Positions 33,976 through 44,444 of a stretch of 64,000 nt of DNA are shown here, piece by piece; within the stretch, counting starts at the first letter, position 1; every line of letters begins with the position of its first letter. The notes under the pieces are model-generated. The model made no database searches. It was not told the origin of the DNA and worked only from the letters and a program-made list of their open reading frames with translations. The DNA comes from Agapanthus africanus (taxonomy: Eukaryota > Streptophyta > Magnoliopsida > Asparagales > Amaryllidaceae): NCBI GenBank assembly GCA_030015575.1, contig JASDDO010000001.1, positions 137,597,988-137,661,987 on the forward strand, in the 5' to 3' direction. The position numbers were made by a program, and so were the translations under genes.

Positions 33976-35320
33976 TTGAATTATGTTAGTTATGTATATG
34001 CCTTATGTTAGTGTATATGCCCTAGAGGCCATTACTGTATCATACTGGTTTGTATATTACTTAATGGATGCTTGGGATATTCACCTTGTATATACAATCT
34101 TGCTCAAAATAGTAGTATGCTACTTGGTTTGTTTCTACTTCAATGTGTACATGTGTTTATATTTTGTATATCGCCTATACACATTAGTGGAGCCCTTAGG
34201 ATCTTTGCTTGATTACCAGCGATGTGATGGCCGTCACACTAGTGGGGCTGGGTAATCTATAAGCACATCCTTTTGCAGGTCCCTGGTCGCAGGACTATCG
34301 AGACAGGGCATCGATACTCCGGAGTAGACCAGTGCATGCGCTTCTCATCCCAGTGTGGGAGACGGTCTGTCCCACAGCCGTCAGTACGTCGTACTTGAGA
34401 TAGTATGTGGGTGCTCGTTAGGTTACGGGTACACTGGACAGGACTCGTCGAGAACTGACTAGTTGGTATTATACCTATCGTCAGTTATCAGTTCCCAGGT
34501 GACATGAGTACAGCTTAGTCCGCTGACTTGACACTGTCACTTCGCCTCGGGTGTGTTCCCACTGTACTTTGATCACTACCCTACCACGGCTCAAAGGAGT
34601 CGTGCAAACAGGTGGTGGTTAGGTGCAGTCCCGAAGCACTTGGAGGCAGTGACGGTTAGACAGGATTCGTCTCTCCCGGTATTGGGGGTTGACATCGCGT
34701 TGTGTCTAGGAGAGCCATTACACGAGTAGTCCCTGGCCAGGGCAAACGAGATATACTGGTAGGTTTCCAGTGTTATCTCAGGGTGTTTTGGGCTTCGCTC
34801 CGGCACGACTTGTACCGCTATTGGGGGACTGACGTTTACCGCCCCCTAGGCCCGCCATGCGATGTATCAGACGAACAGACCGGACTGTACGGAGAATGTC
34901 ACACTCAGGCTCAGTAGGAGTTCAGATGGGTTTCGCCTCGTCGGTCTTCTTGTCGGCATTACCTGGGGACCGTTACGCACAGCTAGTGCCGCTTGCGGTC
35001 TGTGGTTAAACCCACTGCCAGCGTAGTGTCGAGTCTTTAGAGTCCCACACAGAAATCTTTTCGCCTTTAGGCAAAAGAGTAGAGGTCGCATGGTATTGCG
35101 ACAGGTCGCATGGTTTTGCGACAGGGTTCGGTCACATCCGTGCACTTGTGCACGTACAGTGTCCGGACAGTTTACACTAGCGGGCTTTGGTTTAAGCCAG
35201 ATCCTAGTGTATCTTATGGGATTGGATTTATCCAGTTTGCATTCGTGTTCCTCGGAACGCGGATGCGGGTGTGTATGCACAGTTGACAGGGAGGCACAGA
35301 CAGCGGATTCTCATTAGGGT

Positions 35321-35510
35321 TGTTGACAGTTGACCGTTGACTATTTGACTTTTTGCTCAACCCTAATGAGAATATGATATGTGATTAACTATTATATTAA
35401 TTAAGTATTATGGTGACTTGGTTGTTGACTTTTGTTGACTTTGTTGACTTGTTGACTTTTGTTGACTTGTTGACTTTGTTGACCAGTTGACTAGGCTTGA
35501 CTAGTTGACC
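35321..35510 (+). promoter_or_regulatory. W-box (TTGAC) cluster in Copia-2 5' LTR
   Basis: I count 14 TTGAC cores in 190 bp, 13 of them TTGACC or TTGACT, the core bound by plant WRKY transcription factors. Ten fall within 35424-35510 in a quasi-tandem GTTGACTTT/GTTGACTT pattern. The same cluster is in the 3' LTR, and a comparable one is in Copia-4. Stress- or defence-responsive expression is inference from known WRKY biology. Confidence 0.7.
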
Positions 35511-35513
35511 ATC

Positions 35514-35533
35514 ATGATAACCATGGTTATCAT
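35514..35533. promoter_or_regulatory. 20-bp perfect palindrome after W-box cluster
   Basis: ATGATAACCATGGTTATCAT is its own reverse complement and lies 3 bp after the last W-box. It recurs unchanged at 43764-43783. A possible dimer-binding site. No factor is assigned. Confidence 0.6.
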
Positions 35534-36189
35534 TTCATGCCAAAGACTTTTACTTGCTTGTTCATTTGAGTAAAATGAGTGCATGACATGATAAGGTTAT
35601 GGTTGCTTCAACCATCACATAAGACTTTTATTGATATGATGAGTTATGATTACATTGGATTATGAGAGGGTGAGAGACAAAAGAGAGCCTCATTCTTTCT
35701 TGCTCATTCTCTCTCTTGTTCTTGAGCTCTCCTCTTGCTCTCACCCTCAACCTCTTGCTCCCTCTCTTGATCTATGGTTCTCTTGTCTCATGAGTTGAGA
35801 ATCAAGAACCATAGATAAAATCCCATTCTAAATCTTCTCTACTCATTCTAGTTCACTAGGTTTAGCAAACCAAGTGAACTAGTTTCTTCAAAGAACGATG
35901 AAGGAGCTAAAGGTTGGAGCTTTCAGGTGGATCTATCTTTGGCGTACGGAGACGACGAGAAGGAGCCATCGGACCACCATCGGAGCTTTGAAGACGAAGG
36001 AGTTCAAGACAAGTTTAGGTATAACCATCTCCATCCGAGTAGCTAACTCTCTTTAGCAAAGTTTGCTAGTTTTAGTTTAGTTAAAGATCCCGACTTTGCT
36101 TAGTCCATGTTGCCCCTTGCGCTAAAAATTTGATTTTTATACCGTTTCCGCCTCCCCGTAAGAACCGGGGGTCGCAACGTGGACTTACA

Positions 36190-38290
36190 GTGGTATCAGA
36201 GCCTAACTAAACTTAAACTAGCTTGGTAGTGAAGTGTAACGAAGTTCGGAACCGGAAAAATAAAAAAAAACCAAACTTTTACAAAACCTGAGTTTCTGTT
36301 GAAATTTTTTCTGGTCAAAATGAAAAACTTTATACTCCTAAATTCGGCTCAGGGTTTTGTATGAACACCCATGAAACACGGTCCACTGTTTCATTCAAAC
36401 CGCCGCGCTTCCGCCGCACGAGGTAGGCATGTGCCGCGGAAGCGCCGCGGTTTGTCGTCTTCTGTGCATCATTTTTCGTGCAGTGTGTGTCTGTGTTGGT
36501 TTTGGGATTTTTGAAATATATTATATGTCCCCAGATTTTCCAGAAAAGAAATTTCCTTTTGGGGTCCTGTAATTCCGTATTTTTTTTCCGAACTTCACTG
36601 CACTTTGACTATGATGGTTATATCTGTGATGTTTGCATGTATTGAACGTCGGCTAATCGCTATAAGTCGATTGGTCGGGGTTATACATGATCTGTGTTTG
36701 ATGCTGGAATGTGTATATAAATATGTTGGATTGTCACGGGTGAATAGCCGGGGGTTGTGAGACGAGAGTTTTCTTTTCTTGCAATTCATGTAAATTTGTA
36801 AATTGATGTAATAATTATTTGTATGGCCGCACAACCGGGTCGGGGTTGTAGCCGTCATTGTATAATTTCTTTTTACTGTTTTTGCTCCTAGGATAGACCC
36901 ATGGAGGGGTGCACAAACTACCGGGTATGCCGAAGTGTCGAGTGGCCTACTCATGGAGATGAGGGAGGTTGCTACGCTTCGGGTACTTGGCGGGTAGTTT
37001 GCCGCACCCGTAGGGGTCTTGGGTGGGGTATTGGCTATTCACCGCGACCGTGTTATCTGTTTTTGTTACAGGCTCGTACAAATTACAGATTGCTAGTATA
37101 TCCAATGTATTTATCTGTGATCTGAAATGTTTATCATTGCAGTATATCTATATATGATATTATTTAGGCGTTGCTTATGTTTTACAGACGCGCTAGCCCA
37201 GCCCCCGCTCTGTCGTTAGTTAAGTAACCTAACGGGTAATGACGGGGCCCAGTGGCGAATGCGAATGGCATAAGCGTACGTCATATTTTGGTTGTTTTCT
37301 GCAATGGTAGGTTTAATTGATGGGACGCATTAAAAGAACTAATGCAAGAATATCACGCATTAAAAGAACTAATGCAAGATAATAAACCAAGTTAAAGTCG
37401 TTGGAACACTTTCGAAAAACCACTCGGTTCTTTTCAAAACAACTTTTAAATGCGGAGCTTGAGCCACTCCTTTTAAAAGCTATCTCGTTCCATCGACCAA
37501 ATCAAGTTCACTACGTTCACGGTTTTGCCAAAACCATCCGTAGCCCTCCGTCGTTTCACATGAATAGTCAATAGTATTCAAGCTGTGTTTGTTGGCCAAA
37601 GTCAAGGCACAGTGATTGGTAGCTATTGGGTATTCATGTGCAGCATAGATAGATGCGTTGGTTTGGAACAGTCGTACTGCCTTGTTGGCCAAAGTCAAGG
37701 GTAGGTGCGGGTGGATTCAAATTAACCTGGAGAACGACGGGCAGAACTTGACATGTGACTTATGATTTGTTGGCCAAAGTCAAGGTCATAAGAGCATGGG
37801 GCAAAAATCCACATCGGGAGTTTCATAAGTACTGAAACTTGCTAGATTTGCATACCATTTGGAGTGTGATGATTCTGGTAGGATTCCTTCAGTTTCGTCA
37901 CGCGATGATATTTGGATCCCGATCCTACTGTGACTATATGCTACTCCTCGAGAAATTTCTCACTTAACGATCAATGCTATAAACTTAGTAGGTGCCTAGA
38001 AAGGTGTTAGCGGGGCTACGCCCCCAGGGAAAAGAGGTTCTTTAATTAAGGAACTTCGCGAAAGCGTTGGAAAACCTCCCTCGAAGTACCGACACCGGCC
38101 TGGCTGAACGGTTAAGCAAGTATTGTACGGTGGGATTGATCCTGACTAATTCTTCCTTTATGGTTTGAGGAGGGATTCAAGAAACAGTGGGAGCCATCCT
38201 GTTTAGACAAACTAAAAACCACTCTAAACTTGCAAGAGCATCATGCTGAGTGTTTCTTCTTCTCTCTCCTAATTGCAGCGACCAATCAAC
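36190..38290 (+). other. Copia-2 primer site and long leader
   Basis: TGGTATCAGAGCC (36191-36203) directly after the LTR is complementary to initiator Met tRNA. About 2.1 kb of leader follows before the gag start. It carries an 18-bp hairpin (36397-36453), a GTGACGGGG/CGAATGCG-GGCATAAGCG segment (about 37230-37280), and three copies of TTGTTGGCCAAAGTCAAGG (37589, 37683, 37768). Apparent frames on the minus strand (for example 36595-36954) are not supported by homology. Confidence 0.85.
36397..36453 (+). other. Leader hairpin of Copia-2
   Basis: Arm 36397-36414 (AAACCGCCGCGCTTCCGC) pairs with 36436-36453 at 17 of 18 positions, leaving a 21-nt loop, about 200 nt after the primer site. Stem and loop size resemble those of Copia-1. 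Confidence 0.8.
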
Positions 38291-41200
38291 ATGACTGGAC
38301 TTAAGTTACTCCTAGATAAAAACAAACTGACAGGGCCAAACTACAAAGATTGGCTCAGGAATGTCAAGATAGCAATCACTTATGACAAGCTGGGGTATCT
38401 TCTTACCACCAAAGCTCCCCCTGTCCCTGGTCCAACTTCCAGCGTCGCGGATAAGGAAATCCGTAAGACTTGGGAGATTGATAGCGCGAAGGCCAAATGC
38501 CTCCTGCTTGCCTCGATGGACAACGAACATCAGAGGAGGCATGAGAATATGGACATGGAATCCATATTGCTTCATACAAAAGAACTGTATGGAGAGCAAT
38601 CTCGTATCGCAAGATACGAAGCGTCGAAAAAGTTATTTTCGACAAGAATGGCCGTCGGATCATCAGTAGCCGAGCACGTGCTAAAGATGATCGGCTTCAT
38701 TGAGGAGCTCGCTGACCTAGGGATCACATTGGAGAGTGAGCTATATACGGATATAGTTCTCCAGTCCCTTCCTTCCACTTACGCCCAGTTTATACTGAAC
38801 TTCAACTTACAAGAAAAAGAGGTTGAACTTTCAGAGCTCCTCAACATGCTGAGGAGCGCAGAGGGCACCCTACAGAAAGGTAGGGATACATCCACTTTGT
38901 TTGTAGGAGGATCATCTTCTTCTAGGTCCAAGGCGAAAGCCAAGGGAAAGAAGAAGAAGGCCCCCGCCAAACCAAGGGGCGGTGTCAGTAAAGTGGATAC
39001 GAAGGGAAAAGGTAAAGCAACAAAGATAGCGGGGAAGCTTGTGGATAAGGAAGAATGCTTCTATTGTCATAAGAAAGGACACTGGAAGAATGATTGCAGG
39101 GCCTGGAAGGCCAGAACACAGGAATTGAAGCAAGTTGCAGCTTCAGCTTCAGGTGTGTATGTTATTGAAAACTGTCTTTCAATAAACTCTACTTCCTGGG
39201 TATTGGATACCGGATCAGGATCTCATATCTGTAATTCTTTGCAGGCGTTGAGAAACCGTAGGGTTTTGAAGGCAGGTGACATGACCCTCAGAGTTGCAAA
39301 CGGAGCTAGCATGGATGCTAAAGCCGTGGGGGACTATCACCTGGGAATGTCAGATGGACATGTTTTGGTTTTGCGTAATTGCTTTTTTGTACCCAACGCA
39401 ACTTGTAATATCATTTCTGTATCTTTAGTTTCTAAAGAAGGTTATGAATTTGCGTTTGTAAGTAATGTTGTAAACATTCACCTTAATCAAGTTTTGATTG
39501 GGTCAGGTACATTGAGTAATGGTATATACGTGTTAAACCAACCACAGATTTTCAACGTCCAGAATACACACAAAAGAAAGTCTCCGGAAATGAATCAGAC
39601 TTTCTTATGGCATTGTAGATTGGGTCACATCAATGAGAGATGGTTGACTAAGTTACATACAGAAGGATATTTGAATGCGTTCGAATATCAATCGTATGCC
39701 ACTTGTCAATCTTGTCTCAAAGGAAAGATGACAAAGACTCCGTTTACTGGACAAGGAGTAAGAGCGAGCGAGCTCTTAGGACTCGTACACAGTGACGTGT
39801 GCGGTCCAATGTCTACACATGCCCGAAGCGGACATTCTTACTTCATTACTTTTACGGATGACTTCTCAAGGTACGGTTATGTCTTCTTGATGAAGCATAA
39901 GTCCGAGGCCTTTGGAAAATTCCAGGAGTATAAGAATGAAGTAGAGAAACAGACCGGCAAAAGTATTAAGATTCTAAGATCGGATCGAGGTGGAGAATAC
40001 TTAAGTGCCGAGTTCCTGGACTATTTAAAAGAGAACGGAATTCTCTCTCAGCTTACTCCTCCATACACCCCGCAACATAACGGTGTATCGGAGAGACGGA
40101 ACCGCACCCTATTGGATATGGTGCGGTCCATGATGAGTAACGCTGAGTTACCGCGATCATTCTGGAGATATGCGCTAGAATCAGCCGCATACCTTTTGAA
40201 CCGAGTTCCTACTAAGACCGTGCCTACTACACCATATGAGATGTGGTGTGGGAAGAGACCCTATCTTAAGCATATTAAGACATGGGGATGTCCAGCTTTT
40301 GTCAAAAAGCAGCATGCGGACAAGCTCGAGGCACGCTCAGTACAGTGCAAGTTTGTGGGATATCCAAAGAATTCCAAAGGATATTTCTTCTACTGTGAAG
40401 AGGAACAAAAAGTCCTTGTTTCTCGTCATGCCTACTTCTTGGAAACTGAGTTTTTGGAAACCCAGATAAGTGGGAGCACAGTAGAACTGGAAGAAATTCC
40501 AGAACCACGGACTATTACTGAAAGTTTAGTGGAACCAGAGGGTTCAACAGAACAGGACATTCCTACGCCGCTCCGCAGGAGTAGTAGGCAGTCTCATCCG
40601 CCTGAGAGATACTACGGTTTTCTCATAGACGGGGATAGAGAGGATTGCATCATAGATTATGATGAACCTACTAGCTTCCAGCAGGCCGTTCAGAGCGTTG
40701 ACTCAGTGAAACGGCTGGATGCAATGCGGACCGAAATGGAGTCCATGTACACCAACAAGGTATGGACGTTGGACATTGCTCCAGACGGGGTAAAACCCGT
40801 AGGATGCAAGTGGATCTTCAAAAGGAAGATTGGTGTAGATGGACAGGTTGAGACCTATAAAGCTAGGCTGGTAGCAAAAGGTTTCCGTCAAAGACCTGGC
40901 TTGGACTATGACGAAACCTTTTCTCCAGTAGCCATGCTGAAATCCATTCGGATCCTTCTTGCCGTTGCTGCCTTCCACGATTATGAGATCTGGCAAATGG
41001 ACGTGAAGACAGCTTTTCTAAATGGAAATTTAGAGGAGTGTGTCTATATGGACCAGCCAGAGGGTTTCATTCAGAGTGGGAGCAGCGGAAAGGTGTGCAA
41101 GTTGCTTAAGTCCATCTATGGACTAAAGCAGGCATCGCGGAGTTGGAACATCTGCTTTGATGAGACGGTCAAAGAATTTGGCTTTATCAAAAATCCAGAT

Positions 41201-42241
41201 GAACCATGCATCTATAGTAGATTTTTAGCGAGAACTGTAGTATTCCTCGTTTTATACGTGGATGAAATTCTCTTAATAGGAAATGACATTCCTATGCTAC
41301 AATCTGTCAAGGGGTTCTTGTCACACAGGTTCTCCATGAAAGACCTGGGTGATGCCTCGTACATTCTGGGTATCCGGATCTACCGTGACAGATCCAAGAG
41401 GATATTAGGACTATCACAGTCCAGGTACATCGACACCATACTGAAGAGATTCAGTATGGAAGATTCCAAGCGCGGTAACCTACCGGCTTGTCACGGGATC
41501 ACCCTCTCTAAAGAGATGTCTCCCAAGACTGATTTGGAGAGGGATCGCATGTCTATTATACCCTACGCTTCTGCGGTAGGCTCTATAATGTATGCGATGT
41601 TGTGTACCAGACCGGATGTAGCTTATGCACTGAGTGTGGTAAGCCGGTATCAGTCAAACCCTGGGGAGAAACACTGGATAGCGGTAAAGAACATTCTCAA
41701 GTACCTGAGAAGGACTAAGGAGATGTTCTTGGTGTATGGCGGAAAAGACCTCCAGATCGAGGCCTTAGCTGACTCCAGCTTCCAGAGTGACAAGGATGAT
41801 TCCAAGTCCATGTCGGGTTTTGTCTTTACCCTCAATGGAGGGGCGGTGTGTTGGAAGAGTTCCAAACAAGAAACCGTTGCAGACTCGACGATGGAAGCGG
41901 AATACATCGCTGCATCTGATGCCGCAAAAGAAGCTGTCTGGATGAGGAAGTTCTTGAAAGAACTTCAGGTGGTTCCGTCCATTGTTGATCCAATACCTCT
42001 GTATTGTGACAACAACGGGGCTATAGCTTTAGCGAAGGAACCAAGGTCCCATCAGAAATCCAGGCACATCTTGAGGCGGTATCACCTGATCAGGGAGATC
42101 GTAGATCGCCAGGAGATCGAGGTTCGGAGAGTCGCTTCAGAAGATAACACTGCAGATCCATTCACCAAGGCCCTGCCCCAGACTCAGTTCGAGCGGCTGA
42201 TCAAGATTATAGGTCTTCGATACGCCAGTACATGGCCTTAG
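38291..42241 (+). CDS. Copia-2 gag-pol polyprotein
   Basis: A 1,316-codon frame from ATG at 38291 (MTGLKLLLDKNK). It contains the full Ty1/copia order. The gag capsid part covers about residues 1-230 and a Lys-rich linker about 215-240. The zinc knuckle CFYCHKKGHWKNDC sits near 257 and the aspartic protease WVLDTGSGSHIC near 305. GAG-pre-integrase LWHCRLGHINERWL lies near 440. The integrase core has DRGGEYLSAEF (about 565) and PPYTPQHNGVSERRN (about 590). Reverse transcriptase has KARLVAKGFRQRPGLDYDETFSPV (about 865) and a catalytic region near 990. RNase H with EAEYIAASDAAKEAVW lies near 1200. Gag coats element RNA, protease cuts the polyprotein, and RT/RNase H and integrase copy and insert the element. 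The zinc-knuckle and protease style recalls Angela/Tork-like lineages, not firmly assigned. The element looks whole. An earlier in-frame TTG is less likely as start. Confidence 0.93.
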   Translation: MTGLKLLLDKNKLTGPNYKDWLRNVKIAITYDKLGYLLTTKAPPVPGPTSSVADKEIRKTWEIDSAKAKCLLLASMDNEHQRRHENMDMESILLHTKELYGEQSRIARYEASKKLFSTRMAVGSSVAEHVLKMIGFIEELADLGITLESELYTDIVLQSLPSTYAQFILNFNLQEKEVELSELLNMLRSAEGTLQKGRDTSTLFVGGSSSSRSKAKAKGKKKKAPAKPRGGVSKVDTKGKGKATKIAGKLVDKEECFYCHKKGHWKNDCRAWKARTQELKQVAASASGVYVIENCLSINSTSWVLDTGSGSHICNSLQALRNRRVLKAGDMTLRVANGASMDAKAVGDYHLGMSDGHVLVLRNCFFVPNATCNIISVSLVSKEGYEFAFVSNVVNIHLNQVLIGSGTLSNGIYVLNQPQIFNVQNTHKRKSPEMNQTFLWHCRLGHINERWLTKLHTEGYLNAFEYQSYATCQSCLKGKMTKTPFTGQGVRASELLGLVHSDVCGPMSTHARSGHSYFITFTDDFSRYGYVFLMKHKSEAFGKFQEYKNEVEKQTGKSIKILRSDRGGEYLSAEFLDYLKENGILSQLTPPYTPQHNGVSERRNRTLLDMVRSMMSNAELPRSFWRYALESAAYLLNRVPTKTVPTTPYEMWCGKRPYLKHIKTWGCPAFVKKQHADKLEARSVQCKFVGYPKNSKGYFFYCEEEQKVLVSRHAYFLETEFLETQISGSTVELEEIPEPRTITESLVEPEGSTEQDIPTPLRRSSRQSHPPERYYGFLIDGDREDCIIDYDEPTSFQQAVQSVDSVKRLDAMRTEMESMYTNKVWTLDIAPDGVKPVGCKWIFKRKIGVDGQVETYKARLVAKGFRQRPGLDYDETFSPVAMLKSIRILLAVAAFHDYEIWQMDVKTAFLNGNLEECVYMDQPEGFIQSGSSGKVCKLLKSIYGLKQASRSWNICFDETVKEFGFIKNPDEPCIYSRFLARTVVFLVLYVDEILLIGNDIPMLQSVKGFLSHRFSMKDLGDASYILGIRIYRDRSKRILGLSQSRYIDTILKRFSMEDSKRGNLPACHGITLSKEMSPKTDLERDRMSIIPYASAVGSIMYAMLCTRPDVAYALSVVSRYQSNPGEKHWIAVKNILKYLRRTKEMFLVYGGKDLQIEALADSSFQSDKDDSKSMSGFVFTLNGGAVCWKSSKQETVADSTMEAEYIAASDAAKEAVWMRKFLKELQVVPSIVDPIPLYCDNNGAIALAKEPRSHQKSRHILRRYHLIREIVDRQEIEVRRVASEDNTADPFTKALPQTQFERLIKIIGLRYASTWP

Positions 42242-42255
42242 TGCAAGTGGGAGAT
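42242..42255 (+). other. Copia-2 polypurine tract
   Basis: TGCAAGTGGGAGAT lies directly between the end of the gag-pol frame and the 3' LTR start TGTTAGTG. Confidence 0.9.
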
Positions 42256-44439
42256 TGTTAGTGTATATGCCCTAGAGGCCATTACTGTATCATACTGGTT
42301 TGTATATTACTTAATGGATGCTTGGGATATTCACCTTGTATATACAATCTTGCTCAAAATAGTAGTATGCTACTTGGTTTGTTTCTACTTCAATGTGTAC
42401 ATGTGTTTATATTTTGTATATCGCCTATACACATTAGTGGAGCCCTTAGGATCTTTGCTTGATTACCAGCGATGTGATGGCCGTTACACTAGTGGGGCTG
42501 GGTAATCTATAAGCACATCCTTTTGCAGGTCCCTGGTCGCAGGACTATCGAGACAGGGCATCGATACTCCGGAGTAGACCAGCGCATGCGCTTCTCATCC
42601 CAGTGTGGGAGACGGTCTGTCCCACAGCCGTCAGTACGTCGTACTTGAGATAGTATGTGGGTGCTCGTTAGGTTACGGGTACACTGGACAGGACTCGTCG
42701 GGAACTGACTAGTTGGTATTATACCTATCGTCAGTTATCAGTTCCCAGGTAACATGAGTACAGCTTAGTCCGCTGACTTGACACTGTCACTTCGCCTCGG
42801 GTGTGTTCCCATTGTACTTTGATCACTACCCTACCACGGCTCAAAGGAGTCGTGCAAACAGGTGGTGGTTGGGTGCAGTCCCGAAGCACTTGGAGGCAGT
42901 GACGGTTAGACAGGATTCGTCTCTCCCGGTATTGGGGGTTGACATCGCGCTGTGTCTAGGAGAGCCATTACACGAGTAGTCCCTGGCCAGGGCAAACGAG
43001 ATATACTGGTAGGTTTCCAGTGTTATCTCAGGGTGTTTTGGGCTTCGCTCCGGCACGACTTGTACCGCTATTGGGGGACTGACGTTTACCGCCCCCTAGG
43101 CCCGCCATGCGATGTATCAGACGAACAGACCGGACTGTACGGAGAATGTCACACTCAGGCTCAGTAGGAGTTCAGATGGGTTTCGCCTCGTCGGTCTTCT
43201 TGTCGGCATTACCTGGGGACCGTTACGCACAGCTAGTGCCGCTTGCGGTCTGTGGTTAAACCCACTGCCAGCGTAGTGTCGAGTCTTTAGAGTCCCACAC
43301 AGAAAGCTTTTCGCCTTTAGGCAAAAGAGTAGAGGTCGCATGGTATTGCGACAGGTCGCATGTTTTTGCGACAGGGTTCGGTCACATCCGTGCACTTGTG
43401 CACGTACAGTGTCCGGACAGTTTACACTAGCGGGCTTTGGTTTAAGCCAGATCCTAGTGTATCTTATGGGATTGGATTTATCCAGTTTGCATTCGTGTTC
43501 CTCGGAACGCGGATGCGGGTGTGTATGCACAGTTGACAGGGAGGCACAGACAGCGGATTCTCATTAGGGTTGTTGACAGTTGACCGTTGACTATTTGACT
43601 TTTTGCTCAACCCTAATGAGAATATGATATGTGATTAACTATTATATTAATTAAGTATTATGGTGACTTGGTTGTTGACTTTTGTTGACTTTGTTGACTT
43701 GTTGACTTTTGTTGACTTGTTGACTTTGTTGACCAGTTGACTAGGCTTGACTAGTTGACCATCATGATAACCATGGTTATCATTTCATGCCAAAGGCTTT
43801 TACTTGCTTGTTCATTTGAGTAAAATGAGTGCATGACATGATAAGGTTATGGTTGCTTCAACCATCACATAAGACTTTTATTGATATGATGAGTTATGAT
43901 TACATTGGATTATGAGAGGGTGAGAGACAAAAGAGAGCCTCATTCTTTCTTGCTCATTCTCTCTCTTGTTCTTGAGCTCTCCTCTTGCTCTTACCCTCAA
44001 CCTCTTGCTCCCTCTCTTGATCTATGGTTCCCTTGTCTCATGAGTTGAGAATCAAGAACCATAGATAAAATCCCATTCTAAATCTTCTCTACTCATTCTA
44101 GTTCACTAGGTTTAGCAAACCAAGTGAACTAGTTTCTTCAAAGAACGAAGAAGGAGCTAAAGGTTGGAGCTTTCAGGTGGATCTATCTTCGGCGTACGGA
44201 GACGACGAGAAGGAGCCATCGGACCACCATCGGAGCTTTGAAGACGAAGGAGTTCAAGACAAGTTTAGGTATAACCATCTCCATCCGAGTAGCTAACTCT
44301 CTTTAGCAAAGTTTGCTAGTTTTAGTTTAGTTAAAGATCCCGACTTTGCTTAGTCCATGTTGCCCCTTGCGCTAAAAATTTGATTTTTATACCGTTTCCA
44401 CCTCCCCGTAAGAACCGGGGGTCGCAACGTAGACTTACA
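42256..44439 (+). repeat. Copia-2 3' LTR
   Basis: Same length (2,184 bp) and nearly the same sequence as 34006-36189, including the W-box cluster (43571-43760) and the 20-bp palindrome. Confidence 0.95.
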
Positions 44440-44444
44440 CCTTA

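Larger units (their letters stand above)
16391..33983 (-). mobile_element. Element B, Tat-type gypsy, interrupted and incomplete (fossil)
   Basis: From its 3' LTR at about 14707-16390 the element runs rightwards: purine tract (16391-16412), 3' tandem repeats (16490-18030), inserted Copia-1 (18031-28413), remaining 3' repeats (28414-28890), then pol (28900-33975). It stops at 33983 where Copia-3 begins, and gag and 5' LTR are not in the window. Order and strand are those of a minus-strand Tat element. The interior is broken at many places, consistent with its being the oldest layer of this nest. Confidence 0.75.
34006..36189 (+). repeat. Copia-2 5' LTR
   Basis: Shares the central block (CCCTGGCCAGGG, CTCCCGGTATTGGGGGTTGA) with the other Copia LTRs. 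Its distal third holds a W-box cluster and a 20-bp palindrome. As the 5' LTR it should contain the promoter. I cannot place the transcription start with confidence. Confidence 0.95.
34006..44439 (+). mobile_element. Copia-2, full-length Ty1/copia element, looks whole
   Basis: Two 2,184-bp LTRs (TGTTAGTGTATATG...GACTTACA), a perfect CCTTA target duplication (34001-34005 and 44440-44444), primer site, purine tract and a single uninterrupted gag-pol frame. By eye the LTRs differ at about 16 of 2,184 sites (0.7%), suggesting roughly 0.3 million years at 1.3e-8 per site per year. The target was the first 22 bp of the Copia-3 5' LTR, which belongs to the same family. This is the youngest-looking complete copy in the window. 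Confidence 0.95.

Noticed and set aside
34867-35280. 137-codon minus-strand frame in Copia-2 LTRs (also 43117-43530)
   Set aside because: Antisense within the LTR, with no homology. Present twice only because LTRs are paired.
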